Assembly: GCA_910575075.1 (NCBI GenBank)
Contig: CAJTCY010000009.1
Span: 62,001-126,000, forward strand
Direction: 5' to 3'
Length of the DNA: 64,000 nucleotides
DNA from: Lachnospiraceae bacterium
Lineage (GTDB): Bacteria > Bacillota > Clostridia > Lachnospirales > Lachnospiraceae
Below the pieces are notes generated by a model. That model was not told where the DNA came from, searched no databases, and worked only from the letters and a program-made list of their open reading frames with translations. Below are positions 7,759 through 16,979 of the stretch, one piece after another; the stretch's first letter is position 1, and each line of letters opens with the position of its first letter. The translations under genes and the position numbers were made by a program.

Positions 7759-8835
7759 ATGGCGAGAGATGCACAGAGTGGCCGAGGCAGAGAGGGAAGA
7801 AGGAAAATCAGCAGGAGAAAAAGGCAGAAACGCAAAATTATACTGATCGTGGTGGTAATTCTGCTGGCATTGATTATGATTCCGCTGGCATTTTCCTGGA
7901 GTAAATATGAAAAAATGGGAAAAATCGTAATTAAAGATAAGGATGTCAAGATTAACCAGCTTGATTCTGACACCAAAAAGGCATTGGAAGGATATGAGAG
8001 CATTGCGCTGTTCGGGCTGGACAATCGTACTACCGGCAGTTATGAGAGCGGAAACAGCGATACTATTATTGTGGTAAGCATCAATAAAGAGACAGGAGAA
8101 ATTAAGATGGCTTCTGTCTACCGCGATACTTATCTGGATATTGATGAAAATAAATTCCGCAAGGCAAATGCAGCTTATGCGAACGGCGGTCCTAAAAAAG
8201 CAATCGAGATGCTCAACAAAAATCTGGACCTGGACATTACAGATTATGTGAGCGTGGACTTTAATGCCCTGGTAGACGCTATAGATCTTCTGGGAGGGAT
8301 TGATATCGACGAATTGTCCCCGGAAGAGGCAAAGTGGCTGAATGGCTATGTTGTGGAAACAAATGAAGTTACCGGGCATAACAGCGGTAATGTGTCAGCA
8401 GGCACCAATGTTCATTTGGACGGCGTGCAGGCAACTTCTTACGCAAGAATCCGGTATGTAGGACTGGATTATGAGCGTACAAACCGTCAGCGTACAATTA
8501 TTACGAAGATGTTTGAAAAAGCAAAGAACTGTGATCTTTTAACATTAAACAGCCTGATGGATAAGCTGCTGCCGCAGATTTCCACAAGCTTAAGCCCTAC
8601 AGAGCTTTTAGGACTAGCGGGAAATGTGACGAAATACCATATGGGAGAAAATACAGGATTCCCCTTTGACAAAGAATCTCATGATGTGGGAAATATGGGA
8701 GACATGGTCATTCCGCTGGATTTGGAGAAGAATGTGATTCAGCTTCATCAGTTCCTGTATTCCAATGAGACGTACTCACCATCTCAGACGGTAAAAGAGC
8801 TGAGTGAAACGATCCATTCCAACACAGGTTATTAA
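7759..8835 (+). CDS. LytR-CpsA-Psr (LCP) family cell-wall polymer ligase
   Basis: 358 residues. LCP enzymes move undecaprenyl-linked polymers (teichoic acids, capsule, secondary wall polysaccharide) onto peptidoglycan outside the membrane. A very basic cytoplasmic tail (1-26) is followed by one membrane helix (about 27-45) and the extracellular LCP domain from about 80. Characteristic segments are ALFGLDNR, SVYRDTYLDI, NAAYANGGPKKAIEMLN, DLDITDYVSVDF and ARIRYVGLDYERTNRQR with the conserved arginines. AGGAGGAAAC precedes the ATG. It opens a block of wall-hydrolase and glycosyltransferase genes that closes with a paralogous LCP gene at 22459; the paralogues share the same segments. The polymer attached is not known. 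Confidence 0.93.
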   Translation: MARDAQSGRGREGRRKISRRKRQKRKIILIVVVILLALIMIPLAFSWSKYEKMGKIVIKDKDVKINQLDSDTKKALEGYESIALFGLDNRTTGSYESGNSDTIIVVSINKETGEIKMASVYRDTYLDIDENKFRKANAAYANGGPKKAIEMLNKNLDLDITDYVSVDFNALVDAIDLLGGIDIDELSPEEAKWLNGYVVETNEVTGHNSGNVSAGTNVHLDGVQATSYARIRYVGLDYERTNRQRTIITKMFEKAKNCDLLTLNSLMDKLLPQISTSLSPTELLGLAGNVTKYHMGENTGFPFDKESHDVGNMGDMVIPLDLEKNVIQLHQFLYSNETYSPSQTVKELSETIHSNTGY

Positions 8836-8904
8836 TTTTCAAATACAGTCGTAAGGTATCGCGGGAATAAGGATTTGCAGGATTATCCGAGAGGGAGATG
8901 CGTT

Positions 8905-10176
8905 ATGGAAAAGGTATGGAAATTTTTGGAAATATGTACCATGGTGGCGGTATGTATATTTTCTTTGGGAGTTGGTATGAAATCAGAAGCAGTAACGGTT
9001 GGCAGAGTGGATGGACTGAAACAGATTTCAGCTGGTCCCAATAAGGTAGAAATAAGCTGGAATGCAGTGATTGGCAACAATATTCATTATAAAGCAGAGC
9101 TGTGTGAGAAGAAAGATTTTACAGGCGGAATTATGGATAATCTCGGTGCAGAAAACAAAGGGACGGACTTGCCCAAAGAGATGTTTTCTGGGCTGACGCC
9201 TGGAAAAAAATATTATGTCCGGGTGACGGCTTTTGCAGATACCGGAAATCCGGAAAATCCGTATTTCTGGGGAATTCCTTCTGGTGTCCTGGAAGTAGTA
9301 ACAGCTCCGGAGAACGCTAAAGTACAGAATTTCAGGCAGACCAGGGCTACAGAGACAAGTATAACCGTTTCATGGAAAAAATGTGCGGCCGCAAACGCTT
9401 ATCAGCTTATCTATGGAAAAAAAGGCGGAGACATAAACAGCAGGAAGACGGTTCTGCTGGAAAAAGTATCTTCATTCACTGCAAAAAAACTTGCCAAAAA
9501 TACGGAATATGATTTCTGGCTGCGTCCAATAAAAAAGAGCGTCAGTAATTTTTTGGCATTAAGCAGTTACAGTACCAATATTCAGAGCTGTCCAGTGCTG
9601 CCTTCTAAAATTAAAGGAGTAGCAGCCAGTTTCTGGAGTCCTACTTCGGAACACCTGGACCTGGAATGGAAACAGAGTAACTCAGCAGATGGGTATCAGT
9701 ATCAGATTTATGCGGTAGATGGAAAAAAGCCGCTTTTGAGCGGGAAAAAAGAGGGAAATGGGAACAGCACATATTTACTTACCAGTAAGTTAAAGAGCCT
9801 TCGCTTTCTGAAACTTCGGGTGCGCGGCTGTGTAGATATTACAGAAGGTATAAAATATGGCGCCTGGTCTGACTGGGTATTTTTTTCCCGGCAGCCGGAT
9901 GTGGAAACCAGAAATACCAAAAATGGCATCAAACTGACCTGGGATAAGGTTAACGGAGCGGGAAGCTACAGTGTTTATATTTCTTCCAAGAGAAATGCAG
10001 GTTACAAAAAGGTTAAGACTACATCTAAAACTGCCGCTATAGTGAAGAAATGCGGGAAATCCAATCTTATACCTGGAAAACAATATTATTTTATGGTAGT
10101 GGCGAATAAAAAAGTGGGAAAAAGAACGTTTCAGAGCACCAGAAATTATTGTTTCTGGATTACCTATAGAAAATAA
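8905..10176 (+). CDS. Secreted fibronectin type III repeat protein
   Basis: 423 residues starting at the ATG at 8905, preceded by GAGAGGGAG; an upstream in-frame TTG would put extra residues ahead of a good signal peptide (MEKVWKFLEICTMVAVCIFS...KSEA). The rest is about four Fn3-like modules of some 90-100 residues, each with a Trp in the first strand (ISWNAVIG, SWKKCAAA, LEWKQSNSA, LTWDKVNGAG) and a YYVRV or YYFMVV motif near the end. No catalytic domain or anchor is visible. The modules resemble those of the amidase and glucosaminidase encoded next, so it is probably a cell-surface or matrix-binding protein. The exact ligand cannot be inferred. Confidence 0.8.
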   Translation: MEKVWKFLEICTMVAVCIFSLGVGMKSEAVTVGRVDGLKQISAGPNKVEISWNAVIGNNIHYKAELCEKKDFTGGIMDNLGAENKGTDLPKEMFSGLTPGKKYYVRVTAFADTGNPENPYFWGIPSGVLEVVTAPENAKVQNFRQTRATETSITVSWKKCAAANAYQLIYGKKGGDINSRKTVLLEKVSSFTAKKLAKNTEYDFWLRPIKKSVSNFLALSSYSTNIQSCPVLPSKIKGVAASFWSPTSEHLDLEWKQSNSADGYQYQIYAVDGKKPLLSGKKEGNGNSTYLLTSKLKSLRFLKLRVRGCVDITEGIKYGAWSDWVFFSRQPDVETRNTKNGIKLTWDKVNGAGSYSVYISSKRNAGYKKVKTTSKTAAIVKKCGKSNLIPGKQYYFMVVANKKVGKRTFQSTRNYCFWITYRK

Positions 10177-10247
10177 ATATTGGAATGGACAGGGATGATA
10201 AAGATATGATAAAGGAACTGGCTTTAATTTTGAAAGGAAAGGACAAA

Positions 10248-11288
10248 ATGACGGATCGTGTGCGTTTCCGCATTCTTGCTTTATCTCTGGTATGTGTGTA
10301 TTTGATCCAGGCAGGTATTTTCACAGTTTTGGGATGTATGCCGCTGGTTGGGGTGAACCTTGCATTTTGCCTGCTTAATCTGGCAGGTACTTACAGAATC
10401 AGGAACAGCAGATGCTGTCTGGGATGGATTAGTGTGGTATATTTTGTGGCTTGCTTTCAGTCGCTTTTGTCCTGTGTCCTGCTGGGATGGACCTATGGAT
10501 TTTCGCTATATAATATAGCGATGATACCGGTTGTATTCTATATGCTGTATCTGACAGAGAATATAGATAATCCTAAGAAATACGCATTGATCTATACTGT
10601 GGCGAACTGTGCTGCGACGCTTGTGCTCCGCAGCATTGTTTATGGAGGAGAGCCTGTTTATTATTATCCCATAGGTACCGATTTTAAAATTTCTTTTTTT
10701 AATAATATTGTATGCTTTATACTTGTCATTGTTTTCTCTACCTTGTTCATTCTGGAACTGGCAGTGAGCAGGAAAGAACTGGTGGAGCAAAACGAGAAGC
10801 TGGTGCGGCTGGCGAATTATGACGAACTCACACAGCTGCGCAACCGCAGAAGTATTCTCGCAGAGTGGAAGAGCATGGAGCGTACAGACTATTGTGTTAT
10901 TATGGGTGACATTGATGATTTTAAAAAGATCAATGATACCTATGGACATGAACAGGGGGATGAAGTTTTAAAGGCGGTATCTGCCAGTATGGCAGAAGCG
11001 GCAGACCGTAATGATTATGTGAGCCGCTGGGGAGGCGAAGAGTTTCTCTTGATTGTTTTCGGAGATTTGGCTTATGCGCTGGAAGTAGTGAAGCGAATTC
11101 AGCAGAAACTGAAACAGGCTGAATGGAAGTCTGGAGAGCATAAAATCGTTGTTACAATGACGTTTGGAGTTTCCCAGCGTGGCAGCGTCCCAGATGGTAA
11201 TATTGATGAACTGATCCGGCAGGCTGACCGCAGACTGTATCTGGGAAAAAGAGCTGGAAAAAACTGTGTGAAAACCGAAGACGGGTAG
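10248..11288 (+). CDS. Membrane-bound GGDEF diguanylate cyclase
   Basis: 346 residues from the ATG at 10248, which has AAAGGAAAGGA directly upstream; in-frame ATGs at 10185 and 10206 are possible but poorly served. Five or six hydrophobic segments (about 10-170) form an N-terminal sensor region, followed by a GGDEF domain starting at LANYDELTQLRNRRS. The active-site loop is SRWGGEEFLL, and DIDDFKKINDTYGHEQGDE is intact, so it should make cyclic di-GMP. The usual RxxD inhibitory site five residues before the loop reads DRND, so product inhibition at that site may be absent. It sits between secreted Fn3 proteins, which suggests c-di-GMP control of surface functions; that is inference. Confidence 0.88.
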   Translation: MTDRVRFRILALSLVCVYLIQAGIFTVLGCMPLVGVNLAFCLLNLAGTYRIRNSRCCLGWISVVYFVACFQSLLSCVLLGWTYGFSLYNIAMIPVVFYMLYLTENIDNPKKYALIYTVANCAATLVLRSIVYGGEPVYYYPIGTDFKISFFNNIVCFILVIVFSTLFILELAVSRKELVEQNEKLVRLANYDELTQLRNRRSILAEWKSMERTDYCVIMGDIDDFKKINDTYGHEQGDEVLKAVSASMAEAADRNDYVSRWGGEEFLLIVFGDLAYALEVVKRIQQKLKQAEWKSGEHKIVVTMTFGVSQRGSVPDGNIDELIRQADRRLYLGKRAGKNCVKTEDG

Positions 11289-11304
11289 TCATAGTAAATT
11301 TTGG

Positions 11305-11336
11305 AAGTGTACGGGGAAATCACTCGTGCACTTTTT
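11305..11336 (+). terminator. Intrinsic terminator after the GGDEF gene
   Basis: AAGTGTACG (11305-11313) pairs with CGTGCACTT (11325-11333), one wobble, followed by TTT. Confidence 0.75.
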
Positions 11337-11401
11337 ATAAATCCAGTAAAAATAGGGTTTTGGAGGAAGTGTAAAGTTTTTGTAATATCTTTTTAGCAAG
11401 G

Positions 11402-11430
11402 TTGTACTTAAGATAGAATTGTGATACCAT
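11402..11430 (+). promoter_or_regulatory. Candidate promoter for the amidase gene
   Basis: TTGTAC, 17 bases, TACCAT with an extended TG before the -10, 44 bases before the start codon. Moderate matches only. Confidence 0.4.
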
Positions 11431-11473
11431 TAGGTACGAATTATGAAAAAGAAGTCGGAATGGAGTGTGGAAT

Positions 11474-14400
11474 ATGAGAATGTCAAAGAAGTGGATTGCA
11501 GTGATGCTTTCTGTAAGTATGCTGGTATCTTCAGCGGGGATTTCTGTACAGGCAGAAGAATTGCCGGAGGGACAGCAGCAACTTCTTCTGGAAGAGGCAG
11601 ACAGCACAAAAGAAGAATCAGCGGTACAGAAAGAATCAGAGTTAGCGCCGGAAGCAGAAGAAAAACCGGAAAAAGTACAGGGAAAAGAAAGAGAACCTGA
11701 TAAAAAACCGAAAACCGAAAACAGTCAGCAGATACTGACTGGAGAGCTGAACTTTATCATACAGGAAAATACATTTATTCAGTCTCCAGGCATGCAGAAT
11801 ATAGCTGTAAGTCTTGGAAAGGAAAATACTGCCATAGTAAGAGCAGAACTCGGTTATCAGAACAGCGCCGGACAGGAATTTCTTGCTGAGGCAGCAGGGA
11901 TTGCAGATAATATGGTGAAATTCACCATGAAATTTGACAGCGAGGCCCAGACGGATCTTTATGAATTGACCTATGTCCGGTATGAAGCGGATGGAAATTT
12001 GTATCAGGTGAATTTTGCAGAACTTGGTATGGAGGTAGCTTTTGGCGTCAACCGGGAAGCGGATGCAGAACCAGATGAACTGCTGGTGGACCAGGAGATA
12101 CTTCAGGAGGTGGAAGCCAATGTGGTAACTCTTGATGAAGATGGAAATGTGCTCTCAGAAAATTCAGTGGAAGATGTACTGGAGGAATCTCAGGGCTTAC
12201 AGCGTTTCTCAGCAGAACGGTCTTCGGCAGCGCCCAGCACAGTAAACGGTATGGTCATTATGCTGGACCCAGGACATGACAGTACCCATGCGGGAGCCAG
12301 AGGAAATGGCTGCAAGGAAGAAGAGGCAGTACTGAAAATTGCCCAGTATTGCAAGGCAGAACTGCAGAAATATGCGGGGATTACTGTTTATATGACAAGA
12401 ACCAGCAATACCTGCCCCAATGGAGGATCTTCGGTCGATTCCGGGACCTGCAATGCCAAAAGGGTGGAACTTGCTGTCAGTAAAAAAGCAAATGTGTATG
12501 TAAGCTTTCATCTCAACTCCAGTTCCAGCACATCACCGTCGGGAGCAGGAGTGTATTACCCGAACGGCAGCTATCGCCCTTCCATTGGGTCAGAAGGAAG
12601 AGGGCTTGCCATGGAGATTTTTAAGAAGCTGAGCGCTCTTGGCCTTTCTACCTGGGCTGGCGGAATTTTAATCCGCAATTCAGAGGACAACAGCCTGTAT
12701 CCAGATGGTTCTCTTGCAGATTACCTGGGAGTTATACGGAGAAGCAAACTTGCCGGAATTCCTGCTGTATTGATTGAACATGCATTTTTAAGCAATGCCT
12801 CTGATGTTAATAATTTTCTGAATTCCGAGGAGAAGCTGAAAAATCTGGGAGTTGCAGACGCGCAGGGAATTGCCGGGTATTATGGTTTGAGCGTAGGAAC
12901 CGGACAGCCGGAGATTCAGTGGATTCAGCCCAGAGGCAGCAAGCGCTTGAGACTGAGCTGGAGCCAGGTGGCTGGCGCAAGTTCCTATCAGATTTACCGG
13001 AGCAATTCTGAGAACGGAAAATATGAGAAAATTGCGCAGCTCAGCGGAGATAAATACGACGATGAGAAGGTACAGCCAGGCGTGTCCTATTATTATAAAA
13101 TATGTGCGGTGCTTTCCAATGGAAGTAAAACACCTTATTCTAAAGTATATGCCGGCAAATCTCTGGCAGCTCCTGCCATTACCGGGATTATTTCCAAAGG
13201 CGGCGGCAAACTGAATGTAAAATGGAATACGGTGGAAGGGGTACAGAATTATGAGCTGCTGCGCAGCGACACTTTGGGAGGTTCTTATAAAAAAATAGCG
13301 TCCATGACAGAAAATACTTATATGGACCAAAATGTTGTCTTAGAAAAAAATTACTTTTATAAAGTGCGTGCCAGAGGCGGAGATAAGAACGGGTACAGCA
13401 GTTATTCCAATGTTTTGTCTGGATGGGCAGTGCCCAAAACCTCTATTACCAGTGTCAGTTCTAAAACCAGCACATCTCTTCTGATCCGGTGGAAAAAAGT
13501 GAAAAATGCCTATGCATACCGTATCCAGAGAGCCACTTCCAAAAAGGGAAAATATAAGACAATCGCGACAGTAAAAAATGGCGGCAATTCTTACATAGAT
13601 ACCAATGTGAGGCAGAAGAAGACTTACTATTATAAGGTGCAGGTAATGAACCGGGTGAATAATAAGACTGGCTACAGCAGTTACTGCAGTGCGGCTTCTG
13701 GAAGTACGATTACTGGGACATCCCTCAGCTATGTGAGATCCAAAAGCAGCGGGAAAATGGAAATCAAGTGGAAAAGAGAGCCGTCAGCTTACGCATACAG
13801 CATTAAGCGCAGCACAAAGAGAAATGGCGAGTATACCAAAATAGCAGAGATCCGTGACCGTGATATTACAGAATATGTGGACAAAGGCGTAAAAGGCGGC
13901 ACAAAATATTACTATGTAGTGGAAGTCATTATTAAGAAAAAAGGCGTAAGAAACTACAGCGGAGATTCAAAACCCAAGGCGGCAACCAATTTGAAAAAGA
14001 TAAGCATCAATTCCCTGCAGGCAGGAAATGAGGGAATTACCCTGAGCTGGGATAAGGCGGCCGGAGCCAATACCTATGTGGTCATGCGCAGTACGATGAG
14101 CAACAGTGGTTTTCAGCAGATAGCAAAGATAAAAAATGCGGATTATACTACATTTACTGATAAAAATGTGACAGCAGGTGCCAGATATTATTATCGTGTC
14201 AGGGCAATCCGTGAAGGAAAACACGCAGGATATGGAAGTTATGGCAAGGTAGCGGAAAAATGGATGCTTGCCGCACCAAAAGGACTTAAGATTACTCCTG
14301 TAAAGCAGACGGTTACCCCGGACACACCGGCGCAGATGCAGCTTCAATGGGAGAAAGTCAAAGGCGCGTCAGGTTATATGGTGTTAAAGAGCACCAAAGA

Positions 14401-14587
14401 AAAAGAAGATTATGAGATGGTGGCCATGATCAATGGAAATGGGAGTGTGAGTTATAAGGACAGCAAAGTAAACCCAGGAACCGTCTACTATTATAAAGTA
14501 GCAGCAGTTGGAACTATCGGGGCGGAAAGCGGAAATGGAGATGAGACAGCTCCGGTTTCCGCGATGATACCGGCAGCGAAAAAATAA
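11474..14587 (+). CDS. N-acetylmuramoyl-L-alanine amidase with about six Fn3 repeats
   Basis: About 1037 residues. The ATG at 11474 is preferred over a GTG at 11465 because GGAG lies at the right distance; it gives a clean signal peptide (MRMSKKWIAVMLSVSM...SVQA). An acidic region rich in Glu and Gln (about 28-100) leads to a poorly defined segment, then an Amidase_3 domain (about 259-469). Its zinc ligands are visible as His in LDPGHDS, Glu in CKEEEA and His in SFHLNSS, with the catalytic Glu in LIEHAFLSN. It cleaves the bond between MurNAc and the stem peptide. The C-terminal 560 residues are Fn3 modules with recurring YQIYRS/YRIQRA and YYYKVRA motifs. No sortase signal is seen. It forms an autolysin pair with the next gene. 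Confidence 0.92.
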   Translation: MRMSKKWIAVMLSVSMLVSSAGISVQAEELPEGQQQLLLEEADSTKEESAVQKESELAPEAEEKPEKVQGKEREPDKKPKTENSQQILTGELNFIIQENTFIQSPGMQNIAVSLGKENTAIVRAELGYQNSAGQEFLAEAAGIADNMVKFTMKFDSEAQTDLYELTYVRYEADGNLYQVNFAELGMEVAFGVNREADAEPDELLVDQEILQEVEANVVTLDEDGNVLSENSVEDVLEESQGLQRFSAERSSAAPSTVNGMVIMLDPGHDSTHAGARGNGCKEEEAVLKIAQYCKAELQKYAGITVYMTRTSNTCPNGGSSVDSGTCNAKRVELAVSKKANVYVSFHLNSSSSTSPSGAGVYYPNGSYRPSIGSEGRGLAMEIFKKLSALGLSTWAGGILIRNSEDNSLYPDGSLADYLGVIRRSKLAGIPAVLIEHAFLSNASDVNNFLNSEEKLKNLGVADAQGIAGYYGLSVGTGQPEIQWIQPRGSKRLRLSWSQVAGASSYQIYRSNSENGKYEKIAQLSGDKYDDEKVQPGVSYYYKICAVLSNGSKTPYSKVYAGKSLAAPAITGIISKGGGKLNVKWNTVEGVQNYELLRSDTLGGSYKKIASMTENTYMDQNVVLEKNYFYKVRARGGDKNGYSSYSNVLSGWAVPKTSITSVSSKTSTSLLIRWKKVKNAYAYRIQRATSKKGKYKTIATVKNGGNSYIDTNVRQKKTYYYKVQVMNRVNNKTGYSSYCSAASGSTITGTSLSYVRSKSSGKMEIKWKREPSAYAYSIKRSTKRNGEYTKIAEIRDRDITEYVDKGVKGGTKYYYVVEVIIKKKGVRNYSGDSKPKAATNLKKISINSLQAGNEGITLSWDKAAGANTYVVMRSTMSNSGFQQIAKIKNADYTTFTDKNVTAGARYYYRVRAIREGKHAGYGSYGKVAEKWMLAAPKGLKITPVKQTVTPDTPAQMQLQWEKVKGASGYMVLKSTKEKEDYEMVAMINGNGSVSYKDSKVNPGTVYYYKVAAVGTIGAESGNGDETAPVSAMIPAAKK

Positions 14588-14623
14588 ATCAGGAGAGAAT
14601 GTGAAAAAGAAGGGAACAGAAAT

Positions 14624-16963
14624 ATGAGGACGAGAGAGCGGGCTAAGGCTGCAGCATGGATACTGGCAGCGGCTGTGCTGATAACCGATCTTGGCGGAAA
14701 CAGTATATCAGCGTATGCGGTGCAGTCAAAAACAGAACATACTCTGACACAGGGAAATGAAAATAATATAATACAAAAGAGAGCTGTCAGCACAGATACA
14801 GGACAGGAAGACAGAGAAAGCCAGGCAGATTTGCCGGAACAGGAGGCAGAGCGCGCGTTTGCGGCTTTGCTGCGGGATTATGATATGTATGGAGTTCTCA
14901 CTAATACAGAGAATATTTCTGTGATGCAGAATGCTTCCCAGGATTCTGCTGTGGTGAGAGTGCTTCCCAGCGGTTATCAGGTACGCTTTTTGGGCGCCGT
15001 AGTGAAGGAAGAGGAAATCTGGTTTGAGACAGCTTTTGCCGTCAATGACCTGGAATATACTGGATTTGTCCAGAGCAGCTATGTGATATCTCAGGACAGC
15101 AGGCTGGAAGACTGGAAAAACCAGTATTTTGGCAGCGGCAAAAGCAGGGCGGCAGGAGCAAACAGCACAAAGGCAGCAGGGCAGACAAATTTGTCAGCGT
15201 TTCCTGCAAGTTACCGCTCTTATATTCAGAAATTGAACAAAGCACATCCAAATTGGACATTTGTGCCGATGAATACCGGGCTGGAATGGTCAGAAGTGGT
15301 GAAAAACGAGATGGTAAACGCCAGAAATTTGGTGTACGCTACAGAACCGCTTTTCTGGAAATCCACGGCAGCGCAGGATTATAATATGAGCACTGGCAAG
15401 TGGATTGCAAAGGATGGGCAGAACTGGGTGCAGGCGTCAGAATCGATCGTCAAGCATTATCTGGACCCCAGGAATTTTTTAAACGAGGAATCGGTGTTCC
15501 AGTTTGAACTGCTCACCTATAATGGCGCTTATCACACGGAATCCGGCGTGGAAAAAATCTTGAGCGGCACCTTTATGAGCCAGAAGAAACTGGAAGATAA
15601 TTCGGGCGGCGGGATTACCTATGCGCAGGCTTTTATGAAGATTGGAAAAGAGTTGAAGGTCAGCCCTTATTTCCTGGCCAGCCGTATCCGGCAAGAGCAG
15701 GGAGTCAAGGGAGATTCTCCGCTGATCTCAGGTACTTATCCGGGGTATCAAGGATATTATAATTACTTTAATATTTCCGCAACGGGCCTTGGAGAACAGG
15801 TGGTGATTAACGGTCTGAAAGAAGCAAAGGCTGCAGGATGGACTACAAGGTATGGGGCGTTGTCCGGCGGAGCGAAAAAGACGGCGGAGAGATATATTAC
15901 CAGGGGGCAGGATACCTTCTATCTGCAGAAGTTTGATGTCGACGCTTCGTATGACGGATTGTACTGGCATCAGTACATGCAGAACCTTCTTGCGGCTGAT
16001 AACGAGGGCAAAAATGTGCGCAGAAGCTATGAGTCTATGGGGGCCATCAACAATAAGTTTGTATTCAAGGTTCCGGTCTATAAGAATATGCCCGCTTCGG
16101 CATATCCGCAGCCGGGAGAAAAGCTGGCGCAGCCAAAAGTGACTGTGAAGAAAAGCAGTAATACGGTAAATCTCTCCTGGCAGGAAGTCAGCGGTGCGCA
16201 GGGCTATCAGATTTATCGCAAAGAGGGAAGCAGCGGGACATATAAGCAGGTGAAAAAACTGGCAGGACTTGAAGCTGCCTCCTGGCAGGATAAGAGCACG
16301 GTTCTGGGGAAGACTTATTATTATAAAGTGAGAGCCTATTTTCAATATAAGGAAGGTTATGTATACTCTTCTTATTCCAGTGAAAAGAAGGCGGATTTCG
16401 CCATACCTGCACCCTCCTGGAAGAGCTTTAAGGTAAAAAATTATACCACTGTGCAACTGTCCTGGAATAAGGCGTCCGTGACGGGCTATCGGATTTACCG
16501 CAAGACGGATTCTGGCAAGTATGTGAGCATTCAGACATTGAAGGGCAGCCAGATACTGTCTTATACAGATAAGACAGTTCAGCCAGGACACACCTATTCT
16601 TACAAGATTCGTGGTTATAAGACGGTGGACGGCAAAAATTATTATTCAAAATATACCAGCGTGGAGAAAGCGGAAATAAAAATAAAAAAACCTACGCTTA
16701 CGAAGGCAGCAGCTTCGGGAAAAAAAGTGTCTCTTAAGTGGAAGCGGGATTCCAAAGCGTCGGGATATTATCTGTACCGTTCTGAGACAAAAAAGGGCGG
16801 TTATAAGAAAATAAAAACGATAACTGGCAACAAGACGGTGAAATGGACGGATAAAGGTCTTTCGTCCAGAAAAACGTATTACTATAAAATACGTTCCTAT
16901 GTGAAAACCTCAGGGGGAAAGAAAAGTTCCTCCTATTCCAAAGTATTGACAGCAATAAGATGA
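14624..16963 (+). CDS. Secreted beta-N-acetylglucosaminidase with SH3 and Fn3 domains
   Basis: 779 residues. Signal peptide (about 1-32, ending ISAYA), an SH3-like domain (about 100-155, ending GFVQSSYVI), then a glucosaminidase domain (about 195-480) with FLASRIRQEQGVKGD, in which the Glu is the likely catalytic acid, and YNYFNISATG typical of the LytD/LytB type. Three Fn3 modules follow (about 500-779) with the same YQIYRK...YYYKVRAY pattern as the amidase upstream. It would cut the glycan strand next to GlcNAc, complementing the amidase, which cuts the peptide. The gap to the amidase gene is 36 bases, so they are probably co-transcribed. Substrate assignment is by family. Confidence 0.88.
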   Translation: MRTRERAKAAAWILAAAVLITDLGGNSISAYAVQSKTEHTLTQGNENNIIQKRAVSTDTGQEDRESQADLPEQEAERAFAALLRDYDMYGVLTNTENISVMQNASQDSAVVRVLPSGYQVRFLGAVVKEEEIWFETAFAVNDLEYTGFVQSSYVISQDSRLEDWKNQYFGSGKSRAAGANSTKAAGQTNLSAFPASYRSYIQKLNKAHPNWTFVPMNTGLEWSEVVKNEMVNARNLVYATEPLFWKSTAAQDYNMSTGKWIAKDGQNWVQASESIVKHYLDPRNFLNEESVFQFELLTYNGAYHTESGVEKILSGTFMSQKKLEDNSGGGITYAQAFMKIGKELKVSPYFLASRIRQEQGVKGDSPLISGTYPGYQGYYNYFNISATGLGEQVVINGLKEAKAAGWTTRYGALSGGAKKTAERYITRGQDTFYLQKFDVDASYDGLYWHQYMQNLLAADNEGKNVRRSYESMGAINNKFVFKVPVYKNMPASAYPQPGEKLAQPKVTVKKSSNTVNLSWQEVSGAQGYQIYRKEGSSGTYKQVKKLAGLEAASWQDKSTVLGKTYYYKVRAYFQYKEGYVYSSYSSEKKADFAIPAPSWKSFKVKNYTTVQLSWNKASVTGYRIYRKTDSGKYVSIQTLKGSQILSYTDKTVQPGHTYSYKIRGYKTVDGKNYYSKYTSVEKAEIKIKKPTLTKAAASGKKVSLKWKRDSKASGYYLYRSETKKGGYKKIKTITGNKTVKWTDKGLSSRKTYYYKIRSYVKTSGGKKSSSYSKVLTAIR

Positions 16964-16979
16964 TAAAAGGATATAAGAT

